Positions 11,763-24,030 of a DNA stretch of 64,000 nucleotides are shown here, in pieces. The notes under the pieces were generated by a model, which saw only the letters and a program-made list of their open reading frames with translations, searched no databases and was not told the origin of the DNA. The translations under genes were made by a program, and so were the position numbers. The stretch comes from Archegozetes longisetosus (lineage: Eukaryota > Arthropoda > Arachnida > Sarcoptiformes > Trhypochthoniidae), in NCBI GenBank assembly GCA_018873245.2, contig JAEMBT020000002.1, positions 2,014,001 to 2,078,000 of the forward strand, given 5' to 3'. Within the stretch, counting starts at the first letter, position 1; each line of letters opens with the position of its first letter.

Positions 11763-12189
11763 TTTTAGATAAGAATCAAATATGAATCTGACTAAGTTTT
11801 CAGTTTGATATGAAGCAAACTTAGATCTTGATAGTCACTCAAGTCAATGATTGAAATTTTCATTTTTCTTGGCTTTTATATGATTGAAAAAGTTTGTGAT
11901 TAAGAAAATTCTGAGAACTTTGAAATAACTGTTTCCAACTAAACCATTGAACATTCGGATAAACATAATTAAAAATGATATAAACAGCAATATATTTCTA
12001 AAGCAATTGTGTTTGCATTTGTTTGCAAGCATGTAATTTAATTTAATAAATAACTTGATTGTTGCGAAGATGTTTACTAAAGATCTCGAAAACTGCTATA
12101 ACTTTGAGAAAATGCATATTTGCGCACTTAGTGATGATGCAATTTTTTATTAATAGGAATTTTAGTAATGACTATATAATTCTTGGAAT

Positions 12190-12290
12190 TAAAAGACCAA
12201 ATTAATTTCATGTCTATTAAAATAATTGATAGTAAATTATTTCCAATAATAAACTCAACCCTTTCTATGAATGAAATAATCTAAAAAATC
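12190..12290 (-). pseudogene. Relic of a gustatory-receptor last exon
   Basis: On the minus strand this resembles the last exon of the receptor gene at 56433-56501. EFIIGNNLLSIILIDMK here matches GFIVGNSLLSIIFVDMK there, at roughly 75 percent nucleotide similarity. A one-base deletion relative to that exon disrupts the frame near the start. No upstream receptor exon is seen, so this is probably a decayed paralogue fragment. Bases 11763-13190 otherwise hold nothing supported. Confidence 0.35.
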
Positions 12291-13186
12291 ATTCATTAAG
12301 TCACGAATGACTGCGCTAGTTAAGTGCGATTTTGTATTCACTCTAATACAAGCTTATTCTTCCAGTACTACGTTTTTTGTTTTCATAAAAAATAACTTGA
12401 GCATAGACTTAAGAACTGAAAAATAGTTAAATAAAATCTTGGGAATTGACTCAATTTACATTTTTAGTTTCAGTTCATTCAACAATTGGGACCTTTACTC
12501 AAGAAGATACACATCTGAAGTTTCAAAATGATAGAGGATTTAAGATACAAAGGAATCTATAACTAAAATAAAACGAAATTTCGAAGGCCAAAGAACCAAA
12601 CTTCACTATTTTTAAGATAGAGATAAGGGGTTTCAAAATTACTTTCTCGATTGAGGCAATTTTTTTTCAATTTTATTATGTTATTCAATATTGTTTGAAG
12701 GATTTCAAAAATTTTGATTCAAAATTTTGTCGCTTAAACTCATATCACAATCTATGACTTGATCGTAGCCATAAAAATGTCTGAAGTATATCTCATTCTT
12801 GAGAAACTGGTAAAATGTTGTTTAATAACAATAGTATTTCAAACAAGGTTTGTACAGGGAAACAGCATTCCACCATTTTATGGCTATAGAAAGTTAATAT
12901 AGAGATCATTCCCTTTCATATCGAAAGAGTTAACAAAAATTTTCTCTTTGAGTCTCGCCCTTGCATACTCTTATCATAAACTGCAAACATTTCTTGAGAC
13001 CTATTTGGATAACAAGTTTTGTCCTAATGGTAAAATCTCAAAAAATTTCAGATAATCTCGAACTGACTGATAAGAATAATAAACCAACCCTCAATTTATT
13101 AAGTGTTTTATTCAAAATTGGAAACAACCTTTATTTCCGTTAAGTATAAATTCATCATTACTTATGCTATTGAATGGTGCGAATGG

Positions 13187-13306
<120 letters not shown>

Positions 13307-13773
13307 GCAAAAATCTATTGAATATTGATGAAAATAGTAGATAATTAGCTATTTTCACAATTTTTATATAAAACAAGTTTGTTATCTTTTTTCTTTGAAG
13401 CAAATCTCGAGTAAATCAATAATGATATGAAACAAATTGGAGTCAAGTTTTGGAGTCAATATCAAGCAAAAATCAGACTGAAGTTTATATGCATTTGGTG
13501 AATAGTATATTAGTGCCTGATGAGTATATTTGAACAATTATGCTTTAAAATTTTGGAAATTTATGCTTTTTTATTCTCGAAAAATCATGCTTTTATGCTT
13601 CAAAATTATGCGCAGTTCTTATACTATTATGCTCACATATGTTTTATGTTTACATGTTATGTAAATGTTAAGCATCAATGCATCAGCTAACAAAAGTGAT
13701 AATTAATTATTAAAAATCAGTTTTTGTCAAATTTGTTAGCATTGGAACTCAAAAATAGTAAATTTTTCAAGTT

Positions 13774-13860
13774 ATCGGTAGTGGTCAGCACCAAGACCTC
13801 GTAACTTAAAGGTCTGACTGGAGGTCTAGAGTTCGAGTTTAGGTTCAGGCTGAGTCCGAG
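13774..13860 (+). repeat. tRNA-like sequence (SINE or pseudo-tRNA)
   Basis: TAGTGGTCAGCA resembles a pol III A box and GAGTTCGAGTTT a B box, separated by the usual ~45 bp. The stems do not close into a convincing cloverleaf. It is more likely a tRNA-derived SINE fragment than a working tRNA. The region 13305-14016 contains nothing else supported. Confidence 0.4.
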
Positions 13861-14016
13861 TATCGTAATCCTAGGTTACGGACCCTCTATTTTTTTTATG
13901 TATTAAACAAATATTAAATAAAATTTTTTGATATAATTTAAATGAAAATTTTGCTTTTATATGAAATTAGTTAATTTTATCAAAAAAAAATTTCATTCAA
14001 GACTGAAGACGAGACA

Positions 14017-14324
14017 TACACCTATGGACAACCAGAAGTTCCGTCGGAAAATCGCTATAACTTTTGATTGGCTTGATCGATTTAAATAATTTTTACACCA
14101 AATTAACCAAGAATAAATGTAGTTTCTTAAAATGTAATGTAAATGTGATTTAATTTTTTCAAACCACTATAACTTTTTTATCTTGCTGAATATTCAAATT
14201 TCCTTCAAATTATAGAAACTACATTTATTCCTGGTTAATTTGGTGTAAAAATTATTTAAATCGATCAAGCCAATCAAAAGTTATAGCGATTTTCCGACGG
14301 AACTTCTGGTTGTCCATAGGTGTA
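14017..14324. mobile_element. Foldback element, ~111 bp arms
   Basis: Arms 14017-14127 and 14213-14324 are almost perfect inverted copies: TACACCTATGGACAACCAG at the outer end and AATGTAGTTTCT against AGAAACTACATT at the inner end. The 85-bp centre is non-coding. Probable MITE; target duplication not resolved. Confidence 0.85.
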
Positions 14325-14941
14325 TATACAACTTATAGTCTATCTCACTCCGTTTCCGAGTTGTGAGCTCCAAAAGGTTTGGGACGGTAATTACAAATTC
14401 AGGGGTAATAATTGAATATTGTTGTAAGTGCAAAAATGGCCTCAGAACTGTCGGGTGCTGTGCACATATATGACAGTTCTTTGGTATCTAGGATATGGCA
14501 GGTACCTACCCGAGATTAATTCACCGGATAGGCAATTTGATGATTTTTTTAAAGATTCTGTCTATCCGGATAGCACTGATACAGATTAGTTATTTTTTAT
14601 TATTTTATTTATAGTTTTTATTTTAGTTTTATGCTCCCTTCGGGTTTACCTCCACGTGGTAGGGAGTGGGCAACACACAAGTTATATTTTTGTAGCTAAA
14701 GACCCGAAAAAAATAGATTTTTAACATAAGGTGGTTTTTCCCTCATAACTTGAAAACTATTGATTTTGGTAAAAAGTGCCTAGAGACTTTTGTGTTCAGC
14801 ATTAGAAGACCTTTCAAATGATATACCACTCATCGAAATCGGACTGGGCCCAGACATCCATAGAAAAATATTATCCTTTTTCAGTTCATTAAATTCTTTA
14901 ATTTTAGTTAAAGTTAAAGTTAAAGTTAACTTTAACTTTAA

Positions 14942-15385
14942 CCCTTCGTCACAACTTAACTTCCGAAAACGTAAAATTAACTGTGGGGTAAAATGTTACC
15001 CCACGTTTTCCCCTCTTTATATCTGTTCTAGGTTAGTCTGAATGCTTTGAGAATCAAGGTTAGCCCTTGTTTTCGAAGTTAAATTTACTAATTAGTTTAT
15101 TTTTAGTTGTTATCTGCTACAGCGTCATCAATGGTTCAAATTGCTAGTAGCGAAATTACAGCACTGCGATGTTAGGGGAAATTTCTGTCCTCAGCCAAAC
15201 ATGTTGCCAGAAAATTTTTTTTAAATAAAGTTATAAGTCTAAATTAATTGGCTTTTTTGTCATTCAAAGCCAGATATATGACTGAGGAATACCTAAATTC
15301 TCAGGAAGCAACGACGTTTTGTTGATTTTTGCGAGATTTTTAAAGTCAAACTTGGGACATTTTACCCCACAATTGTGACGAAGGG
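14942..15385. mobile_element. piggyBac-like MITE (TTAA target)
   Basis: It starts CCCTTCGTCACAA and ends TTGTGACGAAGGG. The 13-bp ends are perfect inverted repeats, directly flanked by TTAA at 14938-14941 and 15386-15389. TTAA targets and CCC-starting ends are the piggyBac signature. GTGGGGTAAAATGT also occurs in opposite orientation near both ends. There is no transposase in 444 bp. It sits at the left border of repeat B copy 2. Confidence 0.85.
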
Positions 15386-15446
15386 TTAAATAAAAAGAGA
15401 TTCAATTAACTCAAATTTTATAGTTAACTTAAAAGGTCTAGTCTTA

Positions 15447-15795
15447 ACCCTATTTTTTTCTTATACCCATATACTTGAAACCAAAAAATCAGTATTCGAA
15501 TTTGATCACCTTTGAGGTCTCCAAGCACTTTGATTCTTTGCTGAAATTATTCTCTGATTTTTGTCGATATATTGACCAAACGTCAAGATTAAATTCTTAA
15601 GGGGTGGGAGTCAAATGTTTTTTTGAAATAATTAAATTTTCCATAGAGCCTATTATGAAAAATTTGAAAAAATTATATCTCCTAAACTATTAGAAACTTT
15701 GCTAAAATATTATAGGGGTATATGCATGAGGTAAAAGGCTATGGATTGAAACATTTAATCGGCTCCGCCCATTCACAATGCTCAATGCCAAATGT
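15447..15795 (+). repeat. Dispersed repeat B, copy 2
   Basis: Homologous to 286-650 in the same orientation across its whole length. Its left flank carries TTTAACTTTAAC motifs like those at 61-130, but the piggyBac-like MITE at 14942 now separates them. This indicates insertion into an older repeat B. Confidence 0.75.
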
Positions 15796-16780
15796 TCTTT
15801 TAAGTTTTCACAAAAATTTGCTATATTTTGGTATCAGTTTTGTAGTTTTAGCGATAGTACATTATAATCTAAATTTGTAGGAAATTAAAATTAAAGTCAA
15901 ATTACTCAATCGATTCTCTAAATAAATCTTTTTTAGACAAAACGACTGGAATTTGGATAAATTAAGTTTCGAGAGAACATATCGACCTTTTATCTGCTAC
16001 ATCAAAATTATTCGAAAATTTTGTACTTTATTTCATTTTTTTTGTTTAGAACTTCAAATGCAAATTCCCAAAACTTTTTTTCAGAGATTCCTGAACGACT
16101 ATATTTCACATATTTCGAAATATTGTATACACGTTACTCGAAACTGTTTAATATTTAATTTATTAAACAGAATTTAAGAGTTAACAACTCATTAAAAAGG
16201 AAACTTTATTCGTATTACTCATAATGTTGAGAAAATTATTTATTAAAATGTGCTTTTCAAATAAATATTAATTAAACTATTTTTATATTATTACTCTTCA
16301 AAATTTATCATATCAACTGATTATCAAAATTTTTGATTATAATTTACTATGAAATTTTCTGTGAAGAACCTGGTTGTAATATTTTTTGATGGCGTCTTAG
16401 TATAATACGTGCGAATTAATAGGCAATCTGCGAGCTTAAATGTTTATTGTCTTTAGTGGATAGATATGAATGGACCAGATCAGAAGTGCATCAGATTTTT
16501 CTGACTCTTGGAATATATTTCTTGGTGATTTTCCATAAGTGGATATAGCCAATCAAGTGCAGCGAAGCCTGAGCATGACTCAATGAGGTGAATTTATAGA
16601 CATATTAGGTTCGTCTGGTGAACTTTTCACTAAGGAGGAGCACGATTATTATAACTCGATTGGGGATTGCACAATAAATTAAAAATAAAACCCTATTCAA
16701 TGCATTTGAATAAATATTTATTCTCATAAAACTTATTTATGCTCGCCTTCACAGTTTAGATCGAATAAAACTTATTATTA
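15796..16780. other. Gene-free stretch
   Basis: No supported gene or element. A 74-codon frame at 15953-16177 has Phe/Ile/Lys-rich composition expected by chance in AT-rich DNA. Confidence 0.5.
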
Positions 16781-18777
16781 TGTCGACTGAAAGGTAACTG
16801 CACATTCACATCTTATCAATGAATAAAGTAATAAATATGCTTACTACAAATTATTATGCACTTGTTAATTTACTGCTTCACGATGTGAGCCACTTTGATT
16901 TTACTCCATATTATCAATGATATTGTAATTGCCCCAAATACTGACCCTCTTAGGGCCAGTGTTACCAACGAAGAACAGGAGGCGTTTATAAAGTGCCATA
17001 TACTACTCTGATCTACTGTTCCTGAAAGAGGTTGTCGGAGATCCTATGGGGAGTTGGCACCCTGTGAAATATATCATGTTATATATCAATCGAAAGCTCT
17101 CATAAAGCTGAGCAATAGTCTTGCTGGTCACATTAAATCGGTCCATAGGTTTAAAAGTTATAGGCGAAAAAACCGTTAACATTGCCGTATAGGGGAAAGT
17201 GTGTTACATCTTGGTAAACCCTCATGAGTATTATGTCATTACTCTTACATATGAAAATTTTTTTGGCTTTTTTCGACCTTTAATCAGCAGTATTTCAACT
17301 TGAACTTTTTACATTATTATACTAGGTTATGTACTACTAGGAAAACATTAATGAGTTACTCGGAACACTACTGATGAAACGTTGAGTTCAACGGTAAAAG
17401 ATTTTCAATCTTTAGAAAGCTTACCCAATAACAACAAAACATGAGTCTAATTCCATTATTGAATACACTTTGATGCTATAACTCAACATACCAAATCTTG
17501 TGATTCTATAATTAATAGTTTCGGAGTTATATGGTTTCAAAGTATTGAGGTGTTTTGGTTTTTAGACTCCTTGCCCTGAGATATGTAAAGATTTAAAGGT
17601 GCCGATATACTTCAGTTGACCACCTCTATGTGTTGGTAAAGTCGGCAGGTCTAAACTCAACCAGGTGCTAACTCACTATTGATGTCCGGACAACCTCTTT
17701 CCAAAATGCTAACTAAAGTAGCCAATCGAAGTGCAATTAAGATGAGACGAATACATAATCTATACTATTAATTTGGGATGAAGGGCGTACATCATGCAAG
17801 ATTAACCATACAGTGGGGGATCCTTCCTTGCAACAAATGAACAACATCAACATTCACTTGAAAAACTCTTAGATAAACAAAGAAGTTGGACCACGGAAGA
17901 ATTAGCTTTTCGATCATGGACCACTAAGTACAGTATTCAGCAGCTATTAAAGAAACTAAATGTGCACAAAGTGTCATCACGTTGGGTATCACACAGTCTT
18001 ACAGCTGAACAGAAAGAACTTCGAGTAAATTTATCAACAGAACACCTTGAAAGATGTTACCTTAATCCTGAGTTCATAGATAGAATCATAGCTATCGATG
18101 GAGCATATGCAAAAAGCTATGGTCCTGAGGATGCTGCACAATCAAAAGAATATCGATATCCTGGAGAGGAGTTGCGTGTTTGATTTTCAAAATATTAAAA
18201 TTTTTAATTTATGCAAATGATCTTGAATCTAATTTCAGACCAACGAAAGTAAAGGCAACGTTGAGAAATTGAAAGCAGATGATGATAGTGGCCTATTATC
18301 AAAATCGGGTGCTGTGTTATCAAATTGTTGCGAAATATCAAACTGTTAACAATGATATATATCTTCAATTTTTGGAAAGAGTAATACTTCTTTCCATACA
18401 AAGACAACGAATTCGACATCCTATAATAATGTAAGACCACATAAGCATCAAAATGTCAAGGATTTTTTGATATTTAAAAGAGTTAAAATACTTCCTTATA
18501 GCCCTGATTTAAACCCTTGTGATTACGACGGAATCACTAGAATTAAGAGGCCAAATAAGAGTAAAAGATTTTCAAATGAACTTGCTTCGAAAGTGGTTTA
18601 TGATGAAGTTATTCGCGAAATTAATTTTAAAAATGCCTCCATTTAAATATCGAGGCTACCAAAGAGTTAGGAAGTTGTCATAAAGCTTAGAATCAACCAC
18701 ATTATATTATACCAAATATCATTTTTATATCTAATTCAATAAGGAGATATGAATGTGCAGTTACTTTTCAGCCGACT
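16781..18777 (+). mobile_element. Mariner-like element with degenerate transposase and nested insertion
   Basis: Inverted ends TGTCGACTGAAAGGTAACTG and CAGTTACTTTTCAGCCGACT continue for about 35 bp and are flanked by TA. At 2.0 kb it is longer than a typical 1.3 kb mariner. Within it an inverted pair (GAAAGAGGTTGTCGG near 17021 and CGGACAACCTCTTTC near 17690) suggests a nested MITE of about 0.7 kb. Removing that would restore the usual length. Confidence 0.75.
17836..18640 (+). pseudogene. Degenerate mariner-like transposase
   Basis: Pieces in order are KKLNVHKVSSRWVSHSLTAE, then IDGAYAKSYGPEDAAQSKEY around the first catalytic Asp, and, in another frame near 18482-18530, LPYSPDLNPCDYDG, which is the classic region after the second catalytic Asp. 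Frameshifts and a TGA at 18181-18183 separate the blocks. The longest open piece is 17962-18183. It cannot make an active enzyme. Confidence 0.8.
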
Positions 18778-19150
18778 TAATACTATATAAATAAAGCATA
18801 TTATTAGTATTTAAAAGACACTCATTACTTCTTCAATCAAAGCATATTTTAATTCTTTAGAAAATGAGTGGAATATACGCATTATTATAGATACCAATAT
18901 TATCAAAGTCATAAATAAATTCTTATAATTTCATTTTTCTATCTGTTTGAATAATACGTAAATTATTTAATATTTAAAAAGGTAAAAATATCCTACCTTC
19001 GAAGAGTTCACTAAACGTACTAAATGGAAAGGATAGTATCATAAAAAGAATAATTCATACATGTTTATATGATATATCTCTGTTTTTCAAGAAAAACTAA
19101 ATACGATTCCGCTTTACAAATTATCAAACAGATATCATTAATCAAATAAG

Positions 19151-20359
19151 TTATTTATTGATAACGAATATCAACGACAGAAGAGATATGAAGAATATTT
19201 CATAAGATAACCTTAATGAAATTGCGCTATTGAAAGAGACATAAATTGATTTCGAAATAACTATATTATAAATTCCTTGTTTAACAGAAAGTGTGCAGTT
19301 ATAGTTGCCATGAGAAGCCTTAGTAGCGTTTCTCAAAACCAATAATCCTGGACTGTTCGATTGTATGACTATCCCTGAAACATTCTTCATGAATGGTACT
19401 ACAAAAACAAAATTAGAATAAATATCATTTTCACACAATTACATCATATTAATATCTAGGGTGACCAAGTCAAAAACTGTTAAATGCAGGACAATAAATT
19501 TTTGCCTCTTATAAAATATTTTCTAAAAGTTTTAATTTTAAAGCAAATTTTATTTACAAATTTATTTACTTTTCCTTTATTTATTATTCAAAACTTATAC
19601 TTCTGAGATTTTGCTGCATATAATAATTCGTTATTGCTTTATACAAAATCATAAAGTTCGGAACGTGTTATTGAGAAATTAAATCGTATGCATATTTCTG
19701 CTCTCACTAAACAAATATTCGTTCGATTACTTCATCAGTCCAAAGATTTTGCATTACACTAAACACTCTCTCAACATAATCGTTATAAATGGGTATACAC
19801 ATAACACACTCGATTACATACTGCAAATTAGGAAAGTTATTTTTCCTAAAATTTTACACCATAACTTTTCATGATATAAACTCTTGTCATCTCTAGCCAA
19901 ACATTTAAATATTACATTATATGAACAACACCTATCAGATAAACTATTTCTGTCAACAGAAGTATTTAATGAATTACAAATATCTTCCATTCTGTTAAAG
20001 GTGCATTCGGGATGCGGGACACAACTCTAAATGCGAGAAAATCTCGCACAATGAGGGACACTTGGTTACCCTATTCATATCAAGAAGAATTAAGCTGATT
20101 AAACAAGAATAAGAACATTTAAGTGCTTACCATTACTTTGGCTACTAAGATTATAAAATAGAGCACCGTCCTTTTTTATTGACAAGTAATTGAAGGCTTC
20201 GTTTACAAGTAAACTATATGTAAAATTCAATTTATAGACGTTTCCTTTGTGCAACGAAGTTGTGTTGATACTAAAAGTCAGATTAGCTGATTCACTTGAA
20301 CGAATAATAACCATAAGGATTATTGTGATGGAAAATGTTTTTAGCGCTTTTGAAATCAT
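19151..20359 (-). CDS. Secreted or surface Ig-like protein (2 exons)
   Basis: Minus-strand exons 20131-20359 and 19151-19398 join in phase (donor GTAAGC, acceptor TTTGTAG) to 158 residues. Residues 1-24 are a signal peptide. The body resembles a single Ig-like domain: NYLSIKKDGALFY in the C-strand region and ASHGNYNCTLS as the usual Y-x-C of the F strand. The first cysteine of the fold is not evident, so the disulfide may be missing. Several N-x-S/T sites occur. The last ~20 residues are hydrophobic and suggest a GPI signal or membrane anchor. The intron carries a hAT element; without it the intron would be ~107 bp. Function unknown; adhesion or immune recognition is possible. Confidence 0.65.
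19457..20073 (-). mobile_element. Deleted hAT element inside an intron
   Basis: The ends TAGGGTGACCAAGT and ACTTGGTTACCCTA are inverted repeats. The flanks TTAATATC (19449-19456) and TTCATATC (20074-20081) are an 8-bp target duplication with one mismatch. On the minus strand a coding relic reads ERVFSVMQNLWTDEVIERIF, the hAT C-terminal dimerisation region. Subterminal GGGACA motifs are present. The element is 617 bp and sits in the Ig-like gene's intron. It is older than the element at 9821, judged by the mismatch. Confidence 0.85.
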
Positions 20360-20470
20360 ATTGATCGGCTGATTTTATGCGAGCCCTTCTGAAAGCCTTC
20401 TAAAGACTAACTAACTTGTTTCTACGGCTTCGATCACTTACAACTTTTAAATATGAAAGGGTGTTTCTAA

Positions 20471-20480
20471 CTTTTATATA
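20471..20480 (-). promoter_or_regulatory. TATA-like box of the Ig-like gene
   Basis: Minus-strand TATATAAAAG lies ~112 bp upstream of the ATG at 20359. Motif and position only. Confidence 0.4.
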
Positions 20481-21225
20481 CAGCAAGCTTGTATCAAACT
20501 GCCATAAACTCAATCCATTTTCTCACAATTGGTAAAAAATTAATAATCTGTGGTTTAAAAATATTTTTAGTCTTATCTTTTATTGGTTCTAAATAATGTT
20601 TGTATTGATAATAAAAATTAGAGGTTATAATAGTTTCCAGGGGAGTATATAGCGTATCAAATATTGTTCTTTATCTATCTGATGTACCGTCGACAGATAA
20701 AAGTTATGTATTTGTCATCACTAAAAAGATGCAGAAGAGTTGATAAACCTAAGGGCTCAATGACTCATTTAGATCTGTATTACGTTTAGTGATATAAATC
20801 GATAAACGAATACTTAAAAGATTAGTTTAGAACTTTGATAAAATAGAATTTGACTCATCTTTGTATTAAGTTAGTTGAGTCAATGCCACATCGGTTACAA
20901 GAAGTGATAGCTCGAGAGGACAGTCCAACTCATCATTAAAATTATTTAAATCGAATCACAGTTGACTGTTGAACTATTTTGATTGAAATAGTTTGATATA
21001 TTTTATCAGTAGCTTTCATTCTATGACATTGTTTTTCTTATGAATATAAAATAAATTGACTTCAGCTACGAATAACATTATTACTCATATGCTTTTTAAT
21101 TACTAAGTAATGCCATAATTTGACGCTATAAACTTATAGTTTCAATTTCTGTCTCGTCCCTCTTAACTTATCCAAACGCATCAGAGATTAATCCGGGATC
21201 TACGCATAACTTTTTTCGACCGACT
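20481..21225. other. Gene-free stretch
   Basis: AT-rich; no coding frame, element ends or RNA gene seen. Confidence 0.5.
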
Positions 21226-22240
21226 GTACAGTCATTATCATAAATGAGGTAAACGGTTTTCGATTGTTGTCTATCCCTAAACCTTGTTGGATCTTGATGA
21301 AATTTTTTTGAGTATACTACATGTTGGGACACAAAAAATATCAGAAAAATATCAATTTTCGATCAAGTCGAATGAAAATGAATTTAGTATTCTCAGAGGA
21401 AACAAGGAAGAAGTTTAGAACTCCGATAAATGAATATCAAAGTTCGCTGAAAAAATTAGATATGGCTATTCCTTTTAACCCAAAATTTTAGTAAAAAAAT
21501 TTATGATTCTGCTTTAAATTTACTATCTTTTGAAATCAAAATCAACCCTGACTCTTTTTCCCAAGAAAGATATCGATATTCAAATATCGTCAATTTTATA
21601 TTAGTTACCCTATAGATCTTGCGTTTGCGTTTATTTATTCAAACAAAAAAATACATGTCTAATCATTTTTTTGTTTAATCGTATCCAAGCATCAGAATTT
21701 GAAAATCCACGCCAGGATCCTCTGCGGGAATTTAGCTCGTTTGTCTGTGAGCCACTAGTTGTTTGTTGTTCCCCCTGCACAGCCCACAACTAAGGCCAGG
21801 GGTCGCCGCTTTTTACTCAGTGGTATTGCAGCGGGGATAGTGTCACAGTTTTAAGAGGACACACCTGAGCCCTCCGAGTCTGTCGTCTGGTGGTCTCAGA
21901 GACCAGACTCTACCGAGTTACGTCCCTCGGTTTAGGACCGCGGTCGTCGAAGATCCCCCTGAGCCTTCTCTTCCCTCTCGGTCCAGTGTTACCTGGATAG
22001 AAGGAAGCAGTACGCCACAGAGGGATTCGAACCCGCTCCCCAAGGGTTGCTCTGTCAGCGTCTTGACCACTACGCCAACAGACTTGGGTGAGTGAGCCAC
22101 TAGTAGAATATCAATAGACTTCTAATGTGTTGTGCGTCCCAGCATGCAGTATACTCACAAAAAAAATCATCAAGATCCAACAAGGTTTAGGGGTAGAAAA
22201 CCCTCGAAAATCGTTTACCTCATTTATGAGAATGACAGTA
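21226..22240. mobile_element. Tc1-like non-autonomous element with long inverted ends
   Basis: Left end TACAGTCATTATCATAAATG and right end CATTTATGAGAATGACAGTA are inverted copies. Homology continues over roughly 130 bp (TTGTTGGATCTTGATGA against TCATCAAGATCCAACAA). TACAGT ends and a TA target fit the Tc1/mariner superfamily. The interior holds a complete SINE (21760-22091), so the original element was ~670 bp. No transposase is seen. Confidence 0.75.
21760..22091 (-). mobile_element. tRNA-derived SINE with 13-bp target duplication
   Basis: A 332-bp, GC-richer insert reads on the minus strand. It is flanked by the perfect direct repeat GTGAGCCACTAGT at 21747-21759 and 22092-22104. The head has a pol III A box TGGCGTAGTGG (22068-22078) and B box GGTTCGAATCC (22023-22033). 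The tail is AAC-rich (GAACAACAAACA), as in short retroposons. The perfect duplication implies recent retrotransposition, which needs an active LINE partner not seen here. Confidence 0.9.
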
Positions 22241-23879
22241 CATAAGTTTGAAGATAAATAATCTATTTTTAATCAATAAGATTAAAAGCTTGATCAAATA
22301 TGGTTATCGAGATTTACTCTTAGGTATCATTGTACTACTAACTATTGTGATTTTGATCACGCAAGCCGCAGATGATTAGGAAAAAATTTTCATTTCAATA
22401 TGTATTTAATCGTACTCAGATATATGTTGTTTTGAAAATAATTGAAAAATTCTGAGTATATAACTGATTAGTTTTGAATCGAGAAATCAAAACAAATTCG
22501 GTATGATTATTTCTTAAAATATCAAAATAAAGATTCTCATTTCACGCTTTCCTTTCGCAACATTCGAGTTAAAATAACATCAACTGTACATCTGGCAATG
22601 CATGTGCTTTTCAACTATTATTCAAACGTAGATAATACATACAATATTAAACATTTTGTCTTAAATTAGATGCAAAAATGATCATAGCCTTCAATTGAGA
22701 TCAATACTTTTAATGAGATTTACAACTTATTTACAAAGTATACCAAGTTCAATGATTCAATGCTTTGACTTCCATTGAAGGCTACAATGATCCTGCATCT
22801 GTATAATCAGAAAAAGTCTAACACTGTTATATTATCTACAAGTGACCAATAATTAATTGGAAAATATGTGAGTTGCCAGGTATACGGTTGGTGTAACTTA
22901 AATTAACTTTACAATTAAATTTCGTATATAATTATTTTAGTTATTATTTTATTTTCAAATATTCACTAAGTTTTGAATAAGTAAAAACATCACAACAAAT
23001 ATCAGAATTATTATTTCAATATTATAGTGACAAATTTGTTTTACTTTGAATTGTGAAGTATAAGTCAACCGTAGCAATGTTAAGTATTTAGACAAGTTAC
23101 TTTACAATGTTAGTCTATTAGAAATTAACTTTAATAAATGCATTTAATATAAGGTTTAGAACAAGATAAAACATAAGTATACGCATCTATCTAAATGACT
23201 AAATTAAAATAGCTTTTACATGAGTTTTTACTTAAGATTAGTAAAGTGAGTAGCCAATTTAAATGCTCAAATGACAATTACTCTAAATTTAAGGAAAAGA
23301 ATAATCACACTTATTATGCATGGAGACACATGGCGCCTCAAATATGTACTTAGGTCACGTGTGCTTGATTAACCTGGGTTTGTCTAAAATTACTGTTTGT
23401 AAAGTATTTTGACAAGTATTAAAGATACGGTGAACTAGTCTAATGGAATTCGAGTAATTTAGAAATTAAGAAATCAATTCTTGAAAGGTATCTCGTAGAA
23501 ATTTAGGTTCCCTACGAAATTAAATTATTCGACTTTCGAAATGATTTTGAGTAAAACTGTTCATCAGGTCGTGCTTAAGCTAAAAATCTCAAGTTCGTTC
23601 AGGTTGTACAAGATGTCATAAAATGTTGGGTCGAGTTGAATGAGTCGGCCTGAATTTATTTCTAAGCGTTTTATGTCGAAGAATAAAGTTTCGAAAAATG
23701 TGTTCGTGATAGTGTTACATCGTCATAGACAAACATTTTCATATAAAGTTTCATAGAGAGCTATGATAGCACATTGAATGATCCACTGGATGCTGAAGAT
23801 CTAAAATTAGATCCAATAGAACCCTGGATTTAATTCGTTGGTGTGCTTCCAAGACTTAACAATCGGCTCAATTTATTAA
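22241..23879. other. Gene-free stretch with one hairpin
   Basis: The only structure seen is an inverted repeat: AGATGCAAAAATGATCATAG (22668) faces TACAATGATCCTGCATCT (ends 22800), with GCCTTCAAT against ATTGAAGGC inside. No gene supported. Confidence 0.5.
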
Positions 23880-24030
23880 TTCAGTTTCTGCAATTAACTT
23901 GTCTGATGAAAGAAACTTTAATTATGCAGGTTTCACGTTGACTGATAGGAGATCCGTTTTAGATCCAGACAATGCAGACAAAATTTTATTCATTGGATCT
24001 CATTTTGATATCACTCGTACCTTACGAATA
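23880..24030 (+). pseudogene. hAT transposase C-terminal relic
   Basis: The plus strand reads LSDERNFNYAGFTLTDRRSV then LDPDNADKILFIGSHFD. This matches the hAT dimerisation block (S-E-R-x-F-x-x-A-G ... R-R-x-x-L-x-P). Upstream, DLIRWCASKT may be the preceding W-W segment, followed by a stop. No ends are recognised. A related relic lies at 44250-44410. Confidence 0.7.

Noticed and set aside
22005-22090. Functional tRNA gene
   Set aside because: Good A and B boxes, but it is the head of a SINE with target duplication and tail.
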